Source of the DNA: Flavobacteriales bacterium
Lineage (GTDB): Bacteria > Bacteroidota > Bacteroidia > Flavobacteriales > Flavobacteriaceae
Assembly: GCA_003229235.1 (NCBI GenBank)
Contig: QIIH01000221.1
Coordinates: 1 to 13,474, forward strand
Direction: 5' to 3'
DNA length: 13,474 nucleotides
This document shows positions 7,018 to 13,474 of this stretch, piece after piece. The translations under genes and the position numbers were made by a program. A model generated the notes under the pieces. The model ran no database searches. It worked only from the letters and a program-made list of their open reading frames with translations, and was not told where the DNA came from. The stretch's first letter is position 1, and each line of letters begins with the position of its first letter.

Positions 7018-7650
7018 TGAAAAAACAGAATTACTCATACATAGGTATCTCATTAATAATCTTAGTCTTCGGAATTTGGGCTGTTGACAAAATTGACGAT
7101 TATTTATCTGATCCAGATCTAGCAATCATAGGCCAAGTACCGGCATTTTCTTTTACTAATCAAAAAGGAGAAACCATTACCAATGCATCTTACAAGGGCA
7201 AAGTGTACATTACTGAGTTCTTTTTTACTACTTGCCCTTCCATTTGCCATTTGCCCTATTATGAATCGCAATATGGTACTTATTCAAGACGAATTTTACG
7301 GGAATCCTAATTTAGGGATGGCTTCGTTTAGTATAAACCCAGAATACGATACACCAGAAGTATTGCAAGTTTATGCAGAGAGCTATGGGATTACAAATCC
7401 TAATTGGCATTTGCTCACTGGAGATAAACTCGAAATATTTACATTGGCCAACAACGGCTTTAACCTATATGTTGCACAGAACGAAGAAGTAGAAGGTGGG
7501 TTTGAGCATTCTGGTTTTTTCGCGCTTATCGATAAGGAAGGTAATATTAGATCGCGCATTGATGAGCACGGCAATCCCATTGTATACTATAATGGCTTAG
7601 AACAGGAGCAGATTCAGATTTTAAAAGAGGATATCAAAAAGCTACTGTAA
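7017..7650 (+). pseudogene. sco: SCO1/SenC copper chaperone gene, frameshifted by a 7-base tandem duplication
   Basis: Sco proteins are membrane-anchored periplasmic thioredoxin-fold proteins that deliver copper to, or reduce, the CuA site of oxidase subunit II. Here the frame starting at 7017 encodes an N-terminal span (about 8-24), the core start GQVPAFSFTNQKGE and FFFTTCPSIC (Cys73, Cys77). It then leaves frame and stops at 7308-7310 after 97 residues. The rest continues in the +1 frame from 7255 as PIMNRNMVLIQDEF and contains FEHSGFFALIDKEGNIRSR with the conserved histidine (codon 7507-7509), ending at 7650. The cause is visible: CCATTTG is doubled at 7240-7253. With one copy the protein would be 208 residues with intact CPSICP, normal for Sco. 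The first stop is followed eight bases later by an in-frame ATG (7318), so a cysteine-less fragment might be re-initiated. The stop at 7650 overlaps the next start. Confidence 0.9.
7240..7253 (+). repeat. 7-base perfect tandem duplication (CCATTTG x2) inside the Sco copper motif
   Basis: Two adjacent copies of CCATTTG (7240-7246 and 7247-7253) are followed by CC, giving two and two-sevenths units. The first copy encodes the end of CPSIC. The second copy shifts the frame by seven bases and produces a premature stop at 7308. Seven is not a multiple of three, so gain or loss of a copy switches the gene between broken and intact. Confidence 0.95.
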
Positions 7651-8177
7651 TGGCCATTCAAAACACAACCAAATACAATCGCCTTATCTGGATACTTTCT
7701 GTAGCAATTCCGCTTGCGGTAGCTGTTTTATTTAAAGTGAGAATTCCTGGCGTCGAACGCCTCGGGTTTTTACCACCAATTTATGCCACCATAAATGGAA
7801 TTACAGCAATTGTATTGATACTCGCAGTAATCCAAATTCGAAGAGGCAATCGTAAGCAACATGAACGCTTAATGAAGTCTGCTATTGCTTTATCGGCTCT
7901 TTTTTTGATACTATATGTAATTTATCATATGACCTCAGATTCTGTCACATTTGGCAAAGAAGGAACAATTAAAACAATTTATCTTTTTATACTTATATCG
8001 CATATCGTCTTGTCTATTGGCGTTATTCCACTAGTTTTAATCACGTTTGTTCGGGCTCTTAGTGAGCGTTTTGATAAACATAAAAAACTGGCTCGCATTA
8101 CCTTTCCCATTTGGTTGTATGTCGCTATTTCTGGGGTAGTTGTTTATTTAATGATTTCGCCATATTATCCGCAATAG
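7650..8177 (+). CDS. DUF420 family membrane protein (CtaM/YozB-like oxidase assembly factor)
   Basis: This polytopic protein of 175 residues has five membrane spans (about 12-30, 43-63, 75-94, 110-134, 152-171). Histidines lie at or near span ends: His71 in the NRKQHERLMKSA loop, His93 in YVIYHMTSD, His118 in LISHIVLS, and His144 in FDKHKKLARITFPIWLYVAISG. This histidine pattern and size fit DUF420. Members such as CtaM of Staphylococcus aureus are needed for a functional aa3-type oxidase, and the histidines are candidates for heme or metal contact. Its ATG overlaps the Sco stop codon by one base, so translation is normally coupled to Sco. The frameshift upstream could therefore lower its expression. 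The family call is by recall of motifs and context; the biochemical step is not known. Confidence 0.85.
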   Translation: MAIQNTTKYNRLIWILSVAIPLAVAVLFKVRIPGVERLGFLPPIYATINGITAIVLILAVIQIRRGNRKQHERLMKSAIALSALFLILYVIYHMTSDSVTFGKEGTIKTIYLFILISHIVLSIGVIPLVLITFVRALSERFDKHKKLARITFPIWLYVAISGVVVYLMISPYYPQ

Positions 8178-8178
8178 C

Positions 8179-8409
8179 ATGAAGCAGAAAGCAATTCTAA
8201 TATTAATTATGCTCCTTTTGATGAGTGTCTCGGCAGATGCTCAATGTGCTATGTGCAGAGCAGTTCTGGAAAGTGAAGAAACACAAAGTACAGCTCGTGG
8301 TGTAAACAATGGAATCAAGTATCTTATGGTAATTCCTTATCTAGTTGTAGGAACACTGGGCTTTGTGATTTACAGAAGTCGTAAACGAGACCAAATAGCC
8401 AAAAATTAA
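8179..8409 (+). CDS. Small exported CxxC (CAMC) membrane protein, function unknown
   Basis: The protein has 76 residues. Residues 1-21 are a hydrophobic signal sequence ending SADA, a plausible signal peptidase site just before Gln22. The predicted mature N-terminus then carries Cys23-Ala-Met-Cys26 at once, followed by a short polar region (28-47), one membrane span (about 48-66) and a basic tail (RSRKRDQ). The cysteines would face the periplasm and the tail the cytoplasm. The sequence before Cys23 (DAQ) does not make a good lipobox. It starts one base after the DUF420 stop, so it belongs to the assembly operon. A thiol or copper role is inferred from CAMC and from its neighbours only. I do not recognise a named family, though I believe similar small proteins occur beside DUF420 genes in other Bacteroidota. 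Confidence 0.8.
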   Translation: MKQKAILILIMLLLMSVSADAQCAMCRAVLESEETQSTARGVNNGIKYLMVIPYLVVGTLGFVIYRSRKRDQIAKN

Positions 8410-8430
8410 CAACTTATTAGGATATCAAGG

Positions 8431-8458
8431 TGTAACAAAATCGTTCATTTGCGGTCTA
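8431..8458 (+). promoter_or_regulatory. Candidate ECF-sigma-type promoter P1 of the efflux operon
   Basis: TGTAAC (8431-8436), a 17-base spacer, then GTCTA (8454-8458). This resembles the TGTAAC / CGTCTA architecture I associate with extracytoplasmic-function sigma factors in Bacteroidota. Here the -10 region reads CGGTCTATT. No TAnnTTTG housekeeping box is visible in this intergenic stretch. The predicted start is near 8465. Confidence 0.4.
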
Positions 8459-8470
8459 TTAGCAAAGACT

Positions 8471-8499
8471 TGTAACGCAACCATTAACGCCAAAGTCTA
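8471..8499 (+). promoter_or_regulatory. Candidate ECF-sigma-type promoter P2 of the efflux operon
   Basis: A second TGTAAC (8471-8476) is followed after 18 bases by GTCTA (8495-8499). It lies exactly 40 bases downstream of the first TGTAAC and about 50 bases before the ATG at 8551. The -10 lacks the C usually found before GTC and the spacer is one base longer, so this is the weaker of the pair. Confidence 0.35.
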
Positions 8500-8550
8500 A
8501 ATTTATTATTTTAAACTCAAATTGCTTTCTAAAAAGGCAACCCTTGTGTT

Positions 8551-9258
8551 ATGATTCAAATTAAAGACTTACATAAATCCTATCATATGGGATCTGGTTC
8601 TCTACATGTTTTGAAGGGAATTAATTTTGAAGCTCAAGAAGGCGAAATGGTAGCCATCATGGGCTCTTCTGGCTCAGGAAAATCTACCTTACTTAATATT
8701 TTAGGCATACTCGACGAGGCCGATCAAGGAAGTTATTTTTTGGATAACGTACCAATCAAAGACCTAAACGAAAAAATCGCAGCCAAATATCGCAACGAAT
8801 TTTTAGGCTTTGTTTTTCAGTCTTTTAATTTGATTAACTACAAAAGCGCCTTAGATAATGTTTCTATGCCGTTGTACTATCAAGGCGTAAAACGCAAATT
8901 ACGCACAGAAAAGGCAATGCATTATCTTGACAAAGTTGGACTAGCCGATTGGGCAACACATTTGCCAAGCGAACTCAGTGGTGGGCAAAAACAGCGTGTC
9001 GCAATTGCTAGAGCCTTGGCCAGTAACCCTAAAGTACTTTTGGCAGATGAGCCAACAGGGGCCCTAGATACAACAACCTCCTACGAAGTAATGGAGTTGA
9101 TTCAAGGAATTAACGACGAAGGGAAAACAATTCTTGTGGTAACACATGAGGAAGACATTGCGCATATGTGCAAGCGTATCGTTAATTTAAAGGATGGGAT
9201 AATTATCAGCGATACTATCGTACAGCAAGTGTCTGCAAAACAACAAGCGAATGTTTAA
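8551..9258 (+). CDS. ABC transporter ATP-binding protein, MacB/LolD type
   Basis: This stand-alone nucleotide-binding protein of 235 residues has all core motifs: Walker A GSSGSGKST (38-46), Q-loop Gln90 in FVFQSFNL, signature LSGGQ (142-146), Walker B VLLADE (162-167), D-loop GALD (170-173) and switch His199 in VTHEE. The sequence around the signature (LPSELSGGQKQRVAIARAL) and ADEPTGALD is typical of the MacB/LolD/FtsE branch. Members of this branch work by mechanotransmission with FtsX-like permeases rather than by carrying substrate through a membrane channel. It hydrolyses ATP on the cytoplasmic face for the two permeases that follow. It overlaps the first permease gene by eight bases. 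It is the first gene of the efflux operon and follows the tandem ECF-like promoter matches. Confidence 0.95.
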   Translation: MIQIKDLHKSYHMGSGSLHVLKGINFEAQEGEMVAIMGSSGSGKSTLLNILGILDEADQGSYFLDNVPIKDLNEKIAAKYRNEFLGFVFQSFNLINYKSALDNVSMPLYYQGVKRKLRTEKAMHYLDKVGLADWATHLPSELSGGQKQRVAIARALASNPKVLLADEPTGALDTTTSYEVMELIQGINDEGKTILVVTHEEDIAHMCKRIVNLKDGIIISDTIVQQVSAKQQANV

Positions 9259-10495
9259 TTTAGAAGGCTGGCAAGAAATATTCGAGACCATTGGTAAAAA
9301 TAGGCTTCGCACCTTTTTAACCGGGCTTTCTGTTGCTTCTGGAATTTTTATTCTCGTTATTCTTTTAGGTTTTAATAGCGGAATCGAAAAGGGTGTTAAG
9401 TCGCAGTTCGAACAAGACGCCACCAACAGAATTGCAATCCGGACAGGGGTAACCACAAAGGGGTACAAAGGATTAAATCCTGGTAGGTTTATTCAAATGC
9501 GTAACAGCGATTTTAACGAGACCAGCTTAAAATACCAAGAAGATATAGAATACAAAACCTCAATTTACTCTATTTGGGGAGGTCAAATTACTTACGGAGC
9601 TCAATCCGGAAATTATAGAGTCGAAGGGTCGCATCCTGATCAGCAGTTTATAGAAAACCAAGACCTAGTGTCGGGTCGATTTATTAATATTAGTGACGTA
9701 GACGAAAAAAATAAAATTGCCGTTATCGGTATGCAAATCCAGAAAGACTTGTTTAAAGGAGAGCAGGCAACTGGCAAGCGGATAAAAGTCTTTGGGATTA
9801 ACTTTTTAGTGGTAGGAGTGTTTACCGATCCTGGTGGAACTCGTGAAGAGAACCGAGTGTTTATTCCAATTACTACAGCACAGCAAGTTTTTAATGCTGG
9901 CGATCGTATACGCTCTATTGCATATACCGTAAAAATGTCGGATAATTTTGACGAAGCAGTGGCTTTGTCTGCGGCCATGTCTGAGAATTTAGAACAAGAT
10001 TTAAAAACAAAGTACAGCGTGGCTCCCGACGATCGAGGCGCTGTTAGAGTAAATAACACTTTAGAAGAAGCGAAAAAGATATACGGCCTTATCGATACCA
10101 TCCGTATGGTGTTCTGGTTTATTGGGATTGGGACCATAATAGCGGGCGTTGTAGGGGTAAGTAATATTATGCTCATTGTAGTAAAGGAGCGCACCAAAGA
10201 GATTGGAATCAGAAAGGCCCTTGGTGCTTTGCCAAGCTCGATAGTTGCAATGATTTTGCAAGAAGCTATTTTTGTTACTACCATTGCAGGTTTTATCGGA
10301 CTTTTTGCAGGTGTAGGCTTGCTGGAGATTATAAGCCCAATGGTCGATAGTGATTTTATTAAATTCCCGCAAGTAGACTTTAACACCTCGATAACTACGG
10401 TAATTGTACTTATAGTGGCAGGCGCATTAGCAGGGTATATCCCAGCCAGACGTGCTGCCAATATTAAGCCAATTGTAGCCCTTAGAGACGAATAA
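9251..10495 (+). CDS. MacB-type ABC transporter permease 1 (FtsX-like)
   Basis: This permease of 414 residues has MacB topology. An amphipathic start (WQEIFETIGKNRLRTFLTG) is followed by span 1 (about 22-42), a large periplasmic domain (about 45-280), and three C-terminal spans (about 286-310, 334-360, 381-398). The family block SNIMLIVVKERTKEIG begins at residue 304 and is followed by RKALGA, the coupling region to the ATPase. The periplasmic domain includes IAVIG and GINFLVVGVF, also found in the second permease. It ends YIPARRAANIKPIVALRDE, typical of the family. The gene starts inside the end of the ATPase gene (8-base overlap), which suggests coupled synthesis. The likely role is half of a heterodimeric MacB-like pump working with the adaptor and TolC-like protein downstream. 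The substrate is unknown. Confidence 0.93.
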   Translation: MFNLEGWQEIFETIGKNRLRTFLTGLSVASGIFILVILLGFNSGIEKGVKSQFEQDATNRIAIRTGVTTKGYKGLNPGRFIQMRNSDFNETSLKYQEDIEYKTSIYSIWGGQITYGAQSGNYRVEGSHPDQQFIENQDLVSGRFINISDVDEKNKIAVIGMQIQKDLFKGEQATGKRIKVFGINFLVVGVFTDPGGTREENRVFIPITTAQQVFNAGDRIRSIAYTVKMSDNFDEAVALSAAMSENLEQDLKTKYSVAPDDRGAVRVNNTLEEAKKIYGLIDTIRMVFWFIGIGTIIAGVVGVSNIMLIVVKERTKEIGIRKALGALPSSIVAMILQEAIFVTTIAGFIGLFAGVGLLEIISPMVDSDFIKFPQVDFNTSITTVIVLIVAGALAGYIPARRAANIKPIVALRDE

Positions 10496-10496
10496 T

Positions 10497-11756
10497 ATGT
10501 TTAAAAGAGATCGTTGGATAGAAATATTAGAAGCGCTAAACGCCAATAGGTTCCGTACCATTTTGACGGCTTTTGGCGTGTTTTGGGGCATCTTTATATT
10601 AGTGTTGCTTTTAGCGCTCACAAACGGTTTAAGGAATGGCGTACAAGCCGACTTTGGCGATTTTGCAACGAATTCAATTTTTATGTGGTCCCAAGGTACT
10701 TCGATGCCTTATAAAGGATTACCCAAGGGCCGCCGTTTTAATTTTAAACTAAGCGATGTAGAGCGTCTTAAACAAGAACTTCCCGAATTAAAGCATGTCT
10801 CTCCGCGCAATCAACTGGGAGGGTTTAGAGGGTCTAATAATGTTGTACGAAAAGAAAAAACTGGTGCTTTCGATATTTATGGCGATTATCCAGAGTTTAT
10901 TGAGCAGCAACCCCTAGATATCATGAAAGGGCGCTTTTTAAATTATGGTGATATAAACGAAAAGCGTAAAGTCGCGGTAATTGGGCGAGATGTAATTAGA
11001 GCACTTTACGATACTAACGAAGATGCTATTGGAAGTTACCTTAAGATTAACGGAATTAACTTTTTGGTTGTAGGATCCTTTAAACCTAGCAATACAACAG
11101 GTGACGACGAAGAGAACGCCAATATGATTTTTATTCCTTTTACGACCTTTTCTCAGGCGTTTAACAGGGCAGATAACGTGGGTTGGATGGCTATTACTGC
11201 ACATGATAATGTGAGCATTACAGATGTTAAGCCACGCATAATGACATTAATGCGGGAGTTACGTAGGGTGCATCCGGACGATGCTCGCGCGATTGGCCAT
11301 TTTGACTTAGCCGAAGCGTTTGGACGTATTAATGGCTTGTTTACCATTTTGACCGTTGTTGGCTATTTTGTGGGTGCTTTGGTACTCATGTCTGGTGCAA
11401 TTGGGATTAGCAATATTATGCTCATAGTGGTAAAAGAACGAACCAAAGAAATTGGAGTACGACGTGCATTAGGAGCTACGCCTAGAGAAGTGAGATCTCA
11501 AATTTTACAGGAGTCTTTAGTGCTAACAATTATATCGGGAATGGTAGGAATTGCTTTTGCCGCTGGGGTAATTTGGGTGTTGAATGCCATTCTAGATCAA
11601 GTAGGCCCTGTAGAGAATTTTGCAAACCCGAGTGTTAACATTGGAGTTATTATAATTGCGTTATCGATCCTAGTTATTTCAGGATTATTGGCTGGGTTAA
11701 TTCCGGCTACTAGAGCAACGCAAATGAAACCAGTAGACGCCTTAAGAATCGATTAA
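10497..11756 (+). CDS. MacB-type ABC transporter permease 2 (FtsX-like)
   Basis: This is a paralogue of the preceding gene, 419 residues, with the same topology: span 1 (about 22-42, RTILTAFGVFWGIFILVLLL), a periplasmic domain, and three C-terminal spans (about 288-312, 338-362, 380-402). It shares SNIMLIVVKERTKEIG (from residue 305), RRALGA and GINFLVVGSF with permease 1, and ends IPATRATQMKPVDALRID. Outside these blocks the two differ clearly, so they are not a recent duplication. Only one base separates it from permease 1. The two permeases together with one ATPase gene suggest a heterodimer of permeases on an ATPase homodimer, which is an inference from gene order. Confidence 0.93.
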   Translation: MFKRDRWIEILEALNANRFRTILTAFGVFWGIFILVLLLALTNGLRNGVQADFGDFATNSIFMWSQGTSMPYKGLPKGRRFNFKLSDVERLKQELPELKHVSPRNQLGGFRGSNNVVRKEKTGAFDIYGDYPEFIEQQPLDIMKGRFLNYGDINEKRKVAVIGRDVIRALYDTNEDAIGSYLKINGINFLVVGSFKPSNTTGDDEENANMIFIPFTTFSQAFNRADNVGWMAITAHDNVSITDVKPRIMTLMRELRRVHPDDARAIGHFDLAEAFGRINGLFTILTVVGYFVGALVLMSGAIGISNIMLIVVKERTKEIGVRRALGATPREVRSQILQESLVLTIISGMVGIAFAAGVIWVLNAILDQVGPVENFANPSVNIGVIIIALSILVISGLLAGLIPATRATQMKPVDALRID

Positions 11757-11793
11757 ATAAATAAATCAAAGAATATTTTAAAGTGATTTTATC

Positions 11794-12954
11794 ATGAAAA
11801 GAAGAGGTACCATCATCATATTAGCAATAATTGTTGTCAGCTTTACATTAGGGATACGATATATCTATTTAAAAGATAAAGCCGACCCTATTGTGTATAA
11901 AACTCAACAGGCCACAACAGAGACAATTGTAAAAAAGACAGTTGCCACAGGGAGTATTGTCCCTAAAGAAGAAGTGCTTATTAAGCCAAACATTTCTGGA
12001 ATTATCGCCGAAATATTTGTCGAAGCAGGCGATGTTATTCAATCGGGAGATTTAATTGCTATGGTAAAAGTAGTTCCTAATATATCGTCACTAAATAACG
12101 CACAAAATAACATTCGAGGAGCTCAAACACAGGTAGAGACCGCCAAATTGGCCTTCGATAATGCGCAGACCATATATAATAGACAAAAAGATTTGTTCGA
12201 TAAGGGGGTAATTTCTGCCAACGAATTTGACACGGCACAAAATGCCTTTAATCAAGCTCAACAACGGTACAAACAAGAACAAGTAAGTTTAAGAGCGGCA
12301 CGTCAAAACTTCGATATCATTAAAACAGGTACTACATCTGGTATGGGCGCTTCTGCCAATACAGAGATTCGCGCGACGGTGAGTGGAATGGTTTTAGACG
12401 TCCCTGTAAAAACCGGAAATCAAGTAATCGAAGCGAATAACTTTAACGATGGTACTACCATTGCAATTATTGCCGATGTCGAGAAAATGATCTTCGAAGG
12501 GAAAGTAGACGAGAGTGAAGTGGGCAAGATAACGGAGAATCTACCCTTAGAAATTACTGTTGGTGCAATTCAAGATGTCACTTTCGATGCAATACTAGAT
12601 TATATTGCTCCAAAAGGAGTAGCAGAGAACGGCGCCATACAATTCGAAATTAGAGGGACCCTAAATAAAATTGACACTACTTTTATTCGTGCTGGGCTGA
12701 GTGCCAACGCTTCTATTATTTTGGCAAGAGCAGACAGTATTCTTTCTATTAAAGAAGCGCTAGTACAATACGACCCTAAAACCTTAGCTCCTTTTGTAGA
12801 AGTAGAGGTAGGAGAACAAAAATTTGAACGTCGTGATGTACAATTAGGCATAAGCGATGGGATTCAAGTAGAGGTTAAATCAGGTATTTCAAAAACAGAT
12901 AAAATCAAGGTGTGGAATCAATTAAAGCCGGGCGCAAAATTTGGCGGTAGGTAA
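11794..12954 (+). CDS. Periplasmic adaptor (membrane fusion) protein, MacA/HlyD family
   Basis: The product has 386 residues. A basic N-terminus and one membrane anchor (about 6-24) lead into a first half of a lipoyl-like domain (about 50-95, KPNISGIIAEIFVEAGDVI), and an alpha-hairpin rich in Asn/Gln/Ala (about 98-175). The second lipoyl half follows (190-215, RATVSGMVLDVPVKTGNQV), then a beta-barrel domain (about 230-310, FEGKVDESEVGKI) and a membrane-proximal domain with a Gly-rich C-terminus (AKFGGR). This is the order found in RND/MacA-type adaptors, which link an inner-membrane pump to a TolC-like outer-membrane channel across the periplasm. It lies 37 bases after permease 2 and 63 bases before the TolC-like gene. 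Confidence 0.93.
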   Translation: MKRRGTIIILAIIVVSFTLGIRYIYLKDKADPIVYKTQQATTETIVKKTVATGSIVPKEEVLIKPNISGIIAEIFVEAGDVIQSGDLIAMVKVVPNISSLNNAQNNIRGAQTQVETAKLAFDNAQTIYNRQKDLFDKGVISANEFDTAQNAFNQAQQRYKQEQVSLRAARQNFDIIKTGTTSGMGASANTEIRATVSGMVLDVPVKTGNQVIEANNFNDGTTIAIIADVEKMIFEGKVDESEVGKITENLPLEITVGAIQDVTFDAILDYIAPKGVAENGAIQFEIRGTLNKIDTTFIRAGLSANASIILARADSILSIKEALVQYDPKTLAPFVEVEVGEQKFERRDVQLGISDGIQVEVKSGISKTDKIKVWNQLKPGAKFGGR

Positions 12955-13017
12955 TTTAATTAATTTTCTGTAACACTTTCTCAATTCAATAGACATATTC
13001 AATAATTATCCTTATCC

Positions 13018-13474
13018 ATGAAAAAGATCATAATTGGACTTTTATTATTAAGTATCAGTTTTGCCAGTTTTGGCCAACAAAAAAAGTGGACTCTAACAGA
13101 GTGTGTAACTTATGCTTTAGAAAATAACATTTCTATTAAGCAGAGCGAGCTGAATTTAGAAACAGCAGCAATCGATAAGTCGGATGCTTTTGGTGCCTAT
13201 CTTCCAACGCTTAACGCTAATGCAACTAATTCCTGGAATACAGGTTTAACACAAGATGTTGCAACGGGGATTTTAAGGAATCAAGTATCCAGAAACTCAT
13301 CTTATGGTGTGACTGCTGGGGTTACTGTATTCTCAGGTTTACGTAATATGCGTGCCATGGAACGCGCTAAGATCTCTGGATTAGCAGCACAATATGGTTT
13401 GTCTAAAATGAAGGACGATATTTCCTTATTTGTGGCTAACGGGTTTTTACAAGTCTTATTAAACAAGGCCAATT
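13018..13474 (+). CDS. TolC-like outer-membrane efflux protein (5' part, cut by window end)
   Basis: The frame is open from the ATG at 13018 to the last base and gives 152 residues. A signal peptide (1-19, MKKIIIGLLLL..SFASFG) precedes QQKKWTLTECVTYALENN, the usual opening of outer-membrane efflux proteins. The motif AFGAYLPTLNANATNS then marks the first helix-to-strand turn, followed by a strand region (SYGVTAGVTVFSGLRNMRAM). The protein would form the trimeric exit duct of the tripartite pump whose adaptor is encoded just upstream. The missing 3' part should hold the second structural repeat. The 63 bases before the start contain a TGTAAC (12969-12974), but no clear -10 partner. Confidence 0.93.
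   Translation, partial: MKKIIIGLLLLSISFASFGQQKKWTLTECVTYALENNISIKQSELNLETAAIDKSDAFGAYLPTLNANATNSWNTGLTQDVATGILRNQVSRNSSYGVTAGVTVFSGLRNMRAMERAKISGLAAQYGLSKMKDDISLFVANGFLQVLLNKAN

Noticed and set aside
7183..7650. Open frame read as a separate 155-residue gene with its own ATG at 7183
   Set aside because: Its first 23 residues are an out-of-frame reading of the Sco N-terminal part. Homology to Sco starts only after the duplication, so it is the 3' half of the broken gene.
9640..10461. Long minus-strand open frame (273 codons) opposite permease 1
   Set aside because: It is wholly antisense to a well-supported MacB-type permease, has no recognisable motif, and its Ile/Ser/Thr/Pro-rich makeup is what a complementary reading of membrane-protein codons gives.
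12969..12996. TGTAAC at 12969 as a third ECF-type promoter before the TolC-like gene
   Set aside because: At the correct spacing the sequence is AGACAT, not GTCTA. A single six-base match in AT-rich DNA is not enough.
1..13474. CRISPR arrays, insertion sequences, tRNA or rRNA genes, phage or defence genes
   Set aside because: No spaced direct repeats, transposase-like frames, terminal inverted repeats, cloverleaf-like segments or nuclease/helicase motifs were seen. All long frames are accounted for by respiration, surface or efflux genes.

Overview
The window is an AT-rich, gene-dense segment in which every credible gene lies on the + strand. It looks like a member of the Flavobacteriaceae (Bacteroidota). 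The reasons are Bacteroidota-type promoter boxes (TAnnTTTG), the absence of Shine-Dalgarno motifs before most starts, flavobacterial TonB-like and RemB/Wzi-like surface proteins, and a cytochrome oxidase cluster with two adjacent subunit III genes.

Layout. (1) 183-962 encodes a TonB-like single-span protein and ends in a hairpin terminator. (2) 1118-3226 encodes an outer-membrane beta-barrel protein resembling the gliding protein RemB; its N-terminus carries the same TonB-C-like domain as its neighbour. (3) 3351-6256 is a respiratory block: heme O synthase (ctaB), two divergent subunit III proteins, and a subunit IV-like protein, closed by a strong terminator at 6269-6298. (4) 6364-8409 is a tightly coupled oxidase-assembly cluster: a cysteine-less Sco-like protein, a true SCO1/SenC gene that is frameshifted, a DUF420 (CtaM-like) membrane protein, and a tiny exported CxxC protein. 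(5) 8551 to the window end is an efflux or export operon of MacB type: ATPase, two paralogous permeases, a periplasmic adaptor and the start of a TolC-like channel, preceded by two ECF-sigma-like promoter matches.

How they fit together. Blocks 3 and 4 supply heme, accessory subunits and copper-site assembly factors for a heme-copper oxidase whose catalytic subunits I and II are not in this window. Block 5 would form a tripartite pump from cytoplasm or periplasm to the outside.

The most striking observation is a perfect 7-base tandem duplication (7240-7253) that falls exactly at the second cysteine of the CxxxC copper motif of Sco. Removing one copy restores a 208-residue Sco with both cysteines and the conserved histidine. 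I did not find a wholly new defence or mobile system. The less-described material is the assembly cluster (degenerate Sco partner, CAMC mini-protein) and the promoter arrangement before the efflux operon.
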